This document shows positions 1 through 9,400 of a stretch of 55,439 nucleotides of DNA, piece after piece. Below the pieces are notes generated by a model that saw nothing but the letters and a program-made list of their open reading frames with translations, was not told the origin of the DNA and searched no databases. Within the stretch, counting starts at the first letter, position 1. Every line of letters starts with the position of its first letter. Position numbers and translations under genes: made by a program. The DNA is from Suillus spraguei (lineage: Eukaryota; Basidiomycota; Agaricomycetes; Boletales; Suillaceae), in contig JABCPU010000428.1 of NCBI GenBank assembly GCA_016800925.1, positions 1 through 55,439 on the forward strand. The letters are read 5' to 3'.

Positions 1-52
1 TCCTAGATTAGTGAAACAATGTTCGATAGCATCATAGTTCTCTCTGTTTTAG

Positions 53-1290
53 TTCTATGAAGGTCCGGCGAAGAGAGCATCCAATAATGGTCACGCTGTC
101 GATCTATTTGCTGGCTGCATGGATCAAGTGGGCTTGCTGGAGATGAAGTCGTTACCCAACTCGACGAACGGCGTCATCGTCCTATTTGATTCGTTTGCCA
201 CGTCAATTTTCAAGCAAAGCTTCCTGCGCGTGTTCAATAAGGACGACCAGGACATCTTGCAGATGGGTTTTAATGCGACGTTCGACGTACAGGCAAGTCG
301 CCTCGCATACTCTACACAACTTTTTGACTTGAATTTATTTAGACAGCTAAAGAACTGAAGGTTTCTGGCCTTATCGGACATGCAATCTCCATTGGGAAGA
401 AATCTGCCTGCGTTGGCGAGACGGAAATCGGTATGGGTCAAACATCAGCCTGGCGAATCAACTCCATCACACCTAGGATATCTGCTGCCATTTACTTCGA
501 GGTCGTTACTCCTGCGGGCCAGCCATTGTCCCCCGGATCAAGGGGTCTCATTCAATTCGTTACCCATCATCAGCACTCGTCGGGGCAAATGCGTTTGCGT
601 GTCACCACAATCGCTCGGAATTTTGCAGAAGCGAACTCTCCTAGCATTGCTTCGTCCTTCGACCAAGAAGCCGCTGCCGTACTTATGGCAAGGATAGCTG
701 TGTTCAAGGCTGAAATAGACGACTCACCAGATGTTTTACGCTGGCTCGACCGCATGCTCATCCGTCTCTGCCAGAAGTTTGTAGATTACAGGTCTGTACC
801 TCTGCTGTGTATTATATTTGGATGCTTAAAGGTCATTTGACAGACATATTCTCAACGAAGAAGATGTAAACAACTCGTTGATTATGATTCAACCCACTCT
901 GATGTCGTACACATTCGATGTCGAGCCCCAGCCTGTCTTGCCATTCTCCTCCTCGAACCTTCCATACTCTTTATTTCCACGGTGAAACGGTGGCCCAATG
1001 GAGGAAGGCAGGTTACCAAAGATCAGGATGGGTATGAGAACTTCAAAGAGCTGTTGGAAAACCCTGTTACAGATGCTCAGGTGCGACAATTCAGCTTTGC
1101 GCTTCTGACTCACTTTGACGGCTGTACACACAGGACTTATTGGTCGACCGTTTCCCTATACCACGTTATATCGTCTGTTGACCACGGTGGCAGTCAAGCT
1201 CGGTTCCTGCTATCGAAGCTCAATCCGTCAGCGACGCACATGTCGACATCGATGTATGGCACTGCACAAGCCGCGGGTGCTGTGATGTGA
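53..1290 (+). pseudogene. SEC23: SEC23 (COPII coat GTPase-activating subunit), 5'-truncated and eroded remnant
   Basis: SEC23 pairs with SEC24 in the inner COPII coat and stimulates SAR1 GTP hydrolysis at ER exit sites. Translating the exons in the three forward frames gives stretches typical of the family: FYEGPAKRASNNGHAVDLFA, LDQVG-like then [85 protein letters not shown] and SQARFLLSKLNPSATHMSTS. Introns are placed at 293-342 (GC donor), 792-843 and 1081-1133. The first exon follows an acceptor at 51-52, so the N-terminal half lies outside the window or is absent. Damage is visible. About 45 codons expected between the QKF-DYR block and the [11 protein letters not shown] block are missing, and about 10 more are missing near 930-945. 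An extra A near 1018-1020 and an extra T near 1178 shift the frame. The protein stops after AGAVM, without the conserved C-terminal TDDVSLQVF region. The family call is very firm. Pseudogene status is likely, although some single-base indels could be sequencing error. Confidence 0.93.
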
Positions 1291-1292
1291 CC

Positions 1293-4135
1293 TCTGTAGC
1301 TAGTGAAATTGTGCAAAGATAGCTAAAGGAGAATGGACGTCTTCCGAAGTCCTTGAGGCATACATTGCGCATTCTGCTATAGCTCAGGCCAAGGTAAACT
1401 GTCTTACAGAAGGGGAGTAGATTCGCCAATTCTCTTCTGGTATTTCCATCCTAACACCTTCACAGTCCTATATGAGGACGCCTGAAAGCAAGCAAAGGAG
1501 CTTGATGCAGAGTTTGCGAGCACAAAGACACTGCGGGGACCTTTTCATGGTGTTCCAGTCAGCGTCAAAGATAATTGTACATCGCTCCATGTGCGACCGA
1601 TACGTTTTTGAACTTTGCTGTAGACCAGATCGAGGGATACGACGCGACCATTGGGTTCACAGCATGGGCCAACAACCCAGGCAAAAAAGACGCTTGCGCA
1701 TGTCCTTATTATCACATTCACCCATTCTCTCTATCATTACTTGTAGGTCGTTGCTCAACTCAGAGCTGCTGGTGCCATCATCTTCGTGAAGACCAATGTA
1801 CCGCAGACAATGCTCGCGTTCGAATGCTCTAATCCTCTCTGGGGTCGCACGACAAACCCATGGAACAACAAGTATCCATGCGGAGGCAGCTCTGGTGGAG
1901 GTTCGTCATATGCTTGTGAATATCTTAGTAAATAACAACGTCTGGCACTAGAGGGAGCTTTGCTTGCCATGGACGGATCCGCCTTGGGCATCGGTTCTGA
2001 TATCGGAGGAAGCTTGCGCATCCCAGCATCGTATTGCGGTGTGTACTCTTTGAAGCCAACGGCTGAACGTGTTAGTTTTATTGGTACACAAGGAAGGTGA
2101 TGTTCTCGATTCTTCCAACTAAGACGATAACTGGCTTTGTCTTACAGCCGTCCGGCCTGGATTCGAAGTAATTCGATCTTCTCATGGGTCATTAGCGCGG
2201 TTAGTCGCTACCTGCATCACTTGGCTCATTCTTGACTATTTTCTAGGTCTATTCAGGACTGTGAATTGTTCTGCAAAACTATCTTTGGCCAAAAAGGACT
2301 CGTCTCACCAGAATGTTTCCATGCCGTACCACGCTGTCGAGCTCCCTTCCAAGCTTCGCTTTGGCTATTACCTGTCAGGAACAGGCGTGTCATTTTGTGG
2401 AACTCTATTCCTGATGTCAGCCAGCTCCCTGCGAGCGCCTCAGGGTCCCTGTCGTTGCTCAACCTGCAATCGTCATCCTGTTCGCCGGTTTGTTCCGGAG
2501 ATGGCATTTGCTCCTCTTCTGGGACGTGTCAATGTCCAAGCGGATTCACCGGTTCATCTTGCGAGGCGTGCTCGTCTGGTTTCTTCGGACCGGAGTGTCA
2601 GGCCTGTCCGTCAGGGTGTACTTCATGCGATGATGGAATCTCGGGCACGGGACGTTGCTTGGTGCCAGTAGTGTCAAACCTGCCATCGAGTTGCAATTGT
2701 ATCAATGGCGAATGTGGCGCTAACGGACAGTGTACCTGTCTTAGTGGTTGGACCTCGGCGTCAAACGGAACTCAATGTGCTGCATGTGCGGCCGGTTTCT
2801 TTTTAGCTACAAACGGGAACTGCGTAAGTCAGTTACGATACATTATTTTTCTGTCTCACCAATCTCATCTTTGATTTCAGTTTGTCAGTTGGGTTGTCAA
2901 CAGTGTGCTGATGGCACCGGGGACTGCATTACTTGCGCGTCCGGCTTTACTCAGGACGGGAACGACCGCACAATGTGCGATGCCATTCCGCAAACTACGT
3001 CAAATCGCACGACTTGTCCTACCGGAAGTTACGGTGCTGGGTCTAGTTGCGCGATTTGTTCGCCGCTTTGCACGACTTGTTACTATGATATATGTGGAAC
3101 GTCGTGATTTGCTGCTTATAGGTTCCTTATAGATGGCATGATGGAATCGTCACCTGCATGCAAACGAGCAGTACTGGAGACAGTCTCAGCACTCAGGAAG
3201 CAGGGACATCAATGTATTGAGTTTACATCTCCTTTGAGTACGCTTTCTATACCTCTCCTCATTCTCCGTCCTGACAATTTATCAAGACGCAAGTGCGATG
3301 GAGGTGTTCCTGGGACTCGCATCATCCGACGGTCATAAGAAGATGCTGTCACATCTTGATTCAGACCCTATGGCAAGTTTAAATTAAAGATATGCCGTCT
3401 ATATCTCACAAAACCCGACTTGCAGGAGGACAGTTTATTCTTGGTCACATTGGGTCCCAGATTACCGTCCTTCGTTCGTAAGCTTGCTTGTTGGATCGCC
3501 AAGACGTTCTTTCACTCCCTCTTCCCGCGTTTCTTCTCGTTGGCACGGGAGAAGTCTGTTTTGGAATTCACGGATTTCACTGACCAACGGAATAAGGTTG
3601 CCGCTGCGTGGTATGAACAGATAAGCGTATTGACATTCAGGGACTTTCCTTTGTTAATACCCCCCAGGTACGGGACAAATACAGTTTCGATGAAATCATC
3701 GCACTTGTGCAGTCACTTCCAGTGATACCTCACGGGTAAGTTTCCGCACCTTCCTTCTCGGTTGTGAAGCTCATAATCTCCAGGGGTGCGACATACTTGT
3801 CCGTGCTCGCAGCCGCTACCATTACGTACAACGTTATCGACTCCTGTCGGCACCATACCAGTGATGCGCGTCAATCCAGATACCGACAACCTGTCAACAG
3901 ATTTTGTAGTAGGCGCCTCAGGCCGATCGAAAATGTTCGAGACCCGTATGTACTCGGGCAAGAATCCTGTTTACGATCCCAAAGCGATGGAGGGCATACC
4001 CGTTGGTGTTCAGCTTGTGGGTAAGAAATGGGAGGATGAGAACTCCTCGCGATGATGCATGTTGTTGACGCGGCATTGGGACCTAGAGGATTCGGTCCGG
4101 GCAGTTGGGAACCTATCAAGACCGTGTCGATCTGA
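1293..4135 (+). pseudogene. Amidase-signature family enzyme (fungal fatty-acid-amide-hydrolase-like), broken and interrupted
   Basis: Amidase-signature enzymes hydrolyse amide bonds through a Ser-cisSer-Lys triad. All three elements are readable: the Lys in GPFHGVPVSVKDN (about 1537-1575), the Gly/Ser-rich CGGSSGGE (about 1880-1900, continuing after an intron) and the nucleophile region [19 protein letters not shown] (about 1984-2040). The C-terminal part includes GASGRSKMF, PKAMEGIPVGVQLVGKKW and GFGPGSWEPIKTVSI, then TGA at 4133-4135. Placed introns are 1413-1465 (GG donor), 1577-1623, 1698-1746 (GC donor), 1901-1951, 2097-2147, 2200-2246, a 754-bp interruption at 2379-3132, 3238-3286, 3373-3425 (GC donor), 3621-3667 (AT donor) and 3736-3783. 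The expected N terminus is missing; homology starts at ASEIVQ directly after the SEC23 remnant. Lesions include a lost base near 1317, an in-frame TGA near 1479, an extra base near 2148-2157, and lost bases near 3842 and 4041. The family is certain. Substrate is unknown and a functional product is unlikely. Confidence 0.93.
2379..3132 (+). pseudogene. Internal fragment of a cysteine-rich EGF/TNFR-like (growth-factor-receptor-type) protein nested in the amidase
   Basis: From about 2450 the forward frame encodes dense Cys/Gly repeats, for example CSPVCSGDGICSSSGTCQC, then GFFGPECQACPSGCTSC, ISGTGRCLVP, NCINGECGANGQCTC and GWTSASNGTQCAACAAGFF. After a 57-bp intron-like gap (2824-2880, GTAAGT to CAG) come CQLGCQQCADGTGDCITC and TTCPTGSYGAGSSCAICSP. 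Similar cysteine-rich secreted or surface proteins occur in basidiomycetes; their role is not established and none is claimed here. No start codon or signal peptide precedes the homologous part, and the fragment ends at CYYDICGTS followed by a stop, so it is an internal piece. Splicing the GT-AG intron leaves a one-base frame mismatch. The flanking amidase exons join perfectly if 2379-3132 is removed (YYLS then DGMMESSPACKRAV), so the piece sits at an intron position. The 3' edge, TTATAG, is a good acceptor, but the 5' edge (GAACAG) is not a good donor. Confidence 0.82.
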
Positions 4136-4557
4136 GGTAGTACAGCCAGTGCTTCCCGGTCCATCGTTAAACCTAACTGGTGGCGGCCTTTTGTTAAGAT
4201 ATTCGTAGCGTTGGACACTGTATCATGCATACATATCTCTATCAAGGGGCATTGTTGTTCCATAGATTTGTCTGTTATTGATGTGCATGAGATGTGCGAG
4301 TCGATTTCTGTTGCCAATGATGGTGAGGAATTGAGAAGCCTCGGCACACGAAAATCTTTGGATAAAGATATATATTGGAGCAATGATGGGGACTTAGGAT
4401 ACAGTTTGTGAGGCAGAAAATATGTGATTATTGATGCATGGACAATAGTGAATTGCAGGAATGTAAGTAGATGCGGTCGTGAGTACGTGAACACAAACAT
4501 TGCAGTGAGACCAATACCATATCATCAAGCAGGAATGAAGAGAAAAAGCTAGGCTAA
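4136..4557. other. Single-copy spacer between the amidase stop and the satellite domain
   Basis: No gene, RNA or repeat unit is recognised here. Short frames in both directions lack family-like composition and overlap the amidase 3' end on the opposite strand. The last ~60 bases become A-rich and then meet the first satellite unit, where an AGGCTAA stretch is followed directly by the unit sequence starting CGCATTCAATAGC. Confidence 0.7.
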
Positions 4558-5291
4558 CGCATTCAATAGCAAAAATCACGCAAAATCAAGCCTAGTCCAA
4601 ACGAGTTTTTCGCCTAGAGCCACCCATGACATTAAGCAAAATCAAGGCATTCCATAGCAAAAACATAGCAAACATTACGCAAAATCAAGCCAAGTCCGAA
4701 CAAGGTTTTCGCCTAAAGCTACGCTTCAGATCAAACAAAATCAAGAGCAAAATCAAGCAAAGTCAAGCCCAGTCCTGACGAGGTTTTGATCAAACGAAAC
4801 AAAATAAAATCAAGCAATCCAATAGCAAAAATCACGCAAAATCAAGCCCAGTCCTGACGAGGTTTTCGCCAAAGCTACGCTTCAGATCAGACAAAAATCA
4901 AGCAAAGTCAAGCCAGTCCTGACGAGGTTTTCGCCTAAAGCTACGCTTCAGATCAAACAAAAATCAAGCAAAGTCAAGACCAGTCCTGACAACGTTTTCG
5001 CCTAAAGCTACACCTCAAATCAAGCAAAATCAAGCAAAGTCTGAACAAGGTTTTCGCCTCAGCCTATGCATCACCCCAGACAACGATAAGGATAAGCGAT
5101 ACAATAGTCAAGACTCCAATAGCAAAAGACGAGCATAAGAAACGCCATACCATAGACTACGATAACTATACAAGACAACACTATATGATAACATAACATA
5201 CAATACAATAGCAATACAATACCATACGATCACATACGATAACAATACGATAGTCAAGGATAACAATAACAGGACTTGCCATACGTTAGAT

Positions 5292-5435
5292 CCCCCCGCC
5301 CGCCCCCCGTTAAAGTTGTTAGTCATTAGGTTTAGCTGTTAGAAAACCACCCCCCCGCCCGTTAGAGGCTTAGTTAGCTTTCTCGTTGCTTAGGATAAAA
5401 ACGTATTGTCTCGGTGTCTCGGTTCTCGGTACTAT
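5292..5435 (+). repeat. Conserved core module A1 (first copy in family A unit)
   Basis: The order is a C-run block (CCCCCCGCCCGCCCCCC), the spacer word TTAGTCATTAGGTTTAGCTG, a second C-run block (CCACCCCCCCGCCCG), then GTTAGCTTTCTCGTTGCTTA and ACGTATTGTCTCGGTGTCTC, ending in TTCTCGGTACTAT. The module repeats at the unit period in the other A copies (about 7313, 9334 and 11355). The C-runs give G-quadruplex potential on the minus strand and i-motif potential on the plus strand. Function is unknown. Confidence 0.9.
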
Positions 5436-6303
5436 ACAATAGTCAAGGAATACCATACAATTCATTAGCAAAAAATCAAGCAAAGTCAAGCCCAGTCTGA
5501 ACGAGGTTTTCGCCTAAAGCTACGCTTCAGATTAAACAAAAATCAAGTAAAATCAAGCCCAGTCTGAACGAGGTTTTCGCCTAAAGCTACGCCTCATATT
5601 AAACAAAAATCAAGCAAAGTCAAGCAAAGTCTGAACGAGGTTTTGACCAGGAATACCATAGTCAAGACGAGGATAAGAAACGCGACAGACTACGATACCA
5701 TACGATAGTCAAGACAAGGATAAGGAATACAATACGCTACGATACGATACCACAGCAAGTCAAGCAATACAATGACAAGAGACTACGACAACAAGTCAAG
5801 CAAAATCAAGCAACGCAATAGCAAAAATCATGCAAAATGAAACCAAGTCTGAACGAGGTTTTCGCCTAAACCAACGCCCAAGATTAAGCGAAATCACGCC
5901 ATTCAATAGCAAAAAAATAGCAAAAATCATGCAAAATCAAGCCAAGTCCGAACAAGGTTTTCGCCTAAAGCTACGCTTCAGATCAAACAAATAAAGCAAA
6001 ATCAACGATCCAATAGCAAATAAATAGCAAAAATCACGCAAAATGAAGCCCAGTCCTGACAAGGTTTTCGCCTAAAGCTATTGCAAACATATGATAGTCA
6101 AGACCACCATAAGCAAGTCAAGGATAAGAAATGCGATATCATAGGATATGATACGGTAGTCAAGACAAAGATAAGAAACAAAATAGACTACGATACCATA
6201 CGACAGTCAAGACAAGGACAAGAAATGCGATACACTACGATAACATACGATACGATAACGATAACGATAACATAGTCAAAGCAGGGCAATCATATGTTGG
6301 ATC

Positions 6304-6434
6304 GCCCCCGCCCCCCGCCCATTAGAGTCGTTAGTCATCAGGTTTAGCTGTTTGAAAACCACCACCAGCCCGTTAGCTTTCTCGTTGCTTAGGATATAAA
6401 CGTATTGTCTCGGTGTCTCGGTTCTCGGTACTAT
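6304..6434 (+). repeat. Conserved core module A2 (second copy in family A unit)
   Basis: This has the same order as A1 but is diverged in the C-run parts: the second C-run is reduced to CCACCACCAGCCCG, and a block near GTTAGAGGCTTAG is missing. The GCTTTCTCGTTGCTTAGGAT and ACGTATTGTCTCGGTGTCTC segments are retained. The core lies ~990 bp after A1 and ~1030 bp before the next A1, showing that the 2021-bp unit is a dimer of ~1-kb half-units. Confidence 0.88.
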
Positions 6435-9400
6435 AAGTCAGCCAGACACTACGATACATTACCACAGCAAGTCAAGCAATACAACAGCAATAAATCAAGC
6501 AAAATCAAGCAATCCGATAGCAAAAATCACGCAAAATGAACCCAAGTCTGAACGAGGTTTTCGCCTAAAGCTACGCCTCGCATTCAATAGCAAAAATCAC
6601 GCAAAATCAAGCCTAGTCCAAACGAGTTTTTCGCCTAGAGCCACCCATGACATTAAGCAAAATCAAGGCATTCCATAGCAAAAACATAGCAAACATTACG
6701 CAAAATCAAGCCAAGTCCGAACAAGGTTTTCGCCTAAAGCTACGCTTCAGATCAAACAAAATCAAGAGCAAAATCAAGCAAAGTCAAGCCCAGTCCTGAC
6801 GAGGTTTTGATCAAACGAAACAAAATAAAATCAAGCAATCCAATAGCAAAAATCACGCAAAATCAAGCCCAGTCCTGACGAGGTTTTCGCCAAAGCTACG
6901 CTTCAGATCAGACAAAAATCAAGCAAAGTCAAGTCCAGTCCTGACGAGGTTTTCGCCTAAAGCTACGCTTCAGATCAAACAAAAATCAAGCAAAGTCAAG
7001 ACCAGTCCTGACAACGTTTTCGCCTAAAGCTACACCTCAAATCAAGCAAAATCAAGCAAAGTCTGAACAAGGTTTTCGCCTCAGCCTATGCATCACCCCA
7101 GACAACGATAAGGATAAGCGATACAATAGTCAAGACTCCAATAGCAAAAGACGAGCATAAGAAACGCCATACCATAGACTACGATAACTATACAAGACAA
7201 CACTATATGATAACATAACATACAATACAATAGCAATACAATACCATACGATCACATACGATAACAATACGATAGTCAAGGATAACAATAACAGGACTTG
7301 CCATACGTTAGATCCCCCCGCCCGCCCCCCGTTAAAGTTGTTAGTCATTAGGTTTAGCTGTTAGAAAACCACCCCCCCGCCCGTTAGAGGCTTAGTTAGC
7401 TTTCTCGTTGCTTAGGATAAAAACGTATTGTCTCGGTGTCTCGGTTCTCGGTACTATACAATAGTCAAGGAATACCATACAATTCATTAGCAAAAATCAA
7501 GCAAAGTCAAGCCCAGTCTGAACGAGGTTTTCGCCTAAAGCTACGCTTCAGATTAAACAAAAATCAAGTAAAATCAAGCCCAGTCTGAACGAGGTTTTCG
7601 CCTAAAGCTACGCCTCATATTAAACAAAAATCAAGCAAAGTCAAGCAAAGTCTGAACGAGGTTTTGACCAGGAATACCATAGTCAAGACGAGGATAAGAA
7701 ACGCGACAGACTACGATACCATACGATAGTCAAGACAAGGATAAGGAATACAATACGCTACGATACGATACCACAGCAAGTCAAGCAATACAATGACAAG
7801 AGACTACGACAACAAGTCAAGCAAAATCAAGCAACGCAATAGCAAAAATCATGCAAAATGAAACCAAGTCTGAACGAGGTTTTCGCCTAAACCAACGCCC
7901 AAGATTAAGCGAAATCACGCCATTCAATAGCAAAAAAATAGCAAAAATCATGCAAAATCAAGCCAAGTCCGAACAAGGTTTTCGCCTAAAGCTACGCTTC
8001 AGATCAAACAAATAAAGCAAAATCAACGATCCAATAGCAAATAAATAGCAAAAATCACGCAAAATGAAGCCCAGTCCTGACAAGGTTTTCGCCTAAAGCT
8101 ATTGCAAACATATGATAGTCAAGACCACCATAAGCAAGTCAAGGATAAGAAATGCGATATCATAGGATATGATACGGTAGTCAAGACAAAGATAAGAAAC
8201 AAAATAGACTACGATACCATACGACAGTCAAGACAAGGACAAGAAATGCGATACACTACGATAACATACGATACGATAACGATAACGATAACATAGTCAA
8301 AGCAGGGCAATCATATGTTGGATCGCCCCCGCCCCCCGCCCATTAGAGTCGTTAGTCATCAGGTTTAGCTGTTTGAAAACCACCACCAGCCCGTTAGCTT
8401 TCTCGTTGCTTAGGATATAAACGTATTGTCTCGGTGTCTCGGTTCTCGGTACTATAAGTCAGCCAGACACTACGATACATTACCACAGCAAGTCAAGCAA
8501 TACAACAGCAATAAATCAAGCAAAATCAAGCAATCCGATAGCAAAAATCACGCAAAATGAACCCAAGTCTGAACGAGGTTTTCGCCTAAAGCTACGCCTC
8601 GCATTCAATAGCAAAAATCACGCAAAATCAAGCCTAGTCCAAACGAGTTTTTCGCCTAGAGCCACCCATGACATTAAGCAAAATCAAGGCATTCCATAGC
8701 AAAAACATAGCAAACATTACGCAAAATCAAGCCAAGTCCGAACAAGGTTTTCGCCTAAAGCTACGCTTCAGATCAAACAAAATCAAGAGCAAAATCAAGC
8801 AAAGTCAAGCCCAGTCCTGACGAGGTTTTGATCAAACGAAACAAAATAAAATCAAGCAATCCAATAGCAAAAATCACGCAAAATCAAGCCCAGTCCTGAC
8901 GAGGTTTTCGCCAAAGCTACGCTTCAGATCAGACAAAAATCAAGCAAAGTCAAGTCCAGTCCTGACGAGGTTTTCGCCTAAAGCTACGCTTCAGATCAAA
9001 CAAAAATCAAGCAAAGTCAAGACCAGTCCTGACAACGTTTTCGCCTAAAGCTACACCTCAAATCAAGCAAAATCAAGCAAAGTCTGAACAAGGTTTTCGC
9101 CTCAGCCTATGCATCACCCCAGACAATGATAAGGATAAGCGATACAATAGTCAAGACTCCAATAGCAAAAGACGAGCATAAGAAACGCCATACCATAGAC
9201 TACGATAACTATACAAGACAACACTATATGATAACATAACATACAATACAATAGCAATACAATACCATACGATCACATACGATAACAATACGATAGTCAA
9301 GGATAACAATAACAGGACTTGCCATACGTTAGATCCCCCCGCCCGCCCCCCGTTAAAGTTGTTAGTCATTAGGTTTAGCTGTTAGAAAACCACCCCCCCG

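Noticed and set aside
4211..4411. Small plus-strand gene downstream of the amidase
   Set aside because: 66 codons with no family resemblance, in a spacer where the opposite strand is equally open.
3871..4500. 209-codon minus-strand frame
   Set aside because: It overlaps the conserved amidase C-terminal exons on the plus strand, so it is a shadow frame.
5300..5380. Telomeric repeats (TTAGGG type)
   Set aside because: Words such as TTAGGTTTAG and CTAGGGTT occur once per module and are not tandem, so they are not telomere sequence.
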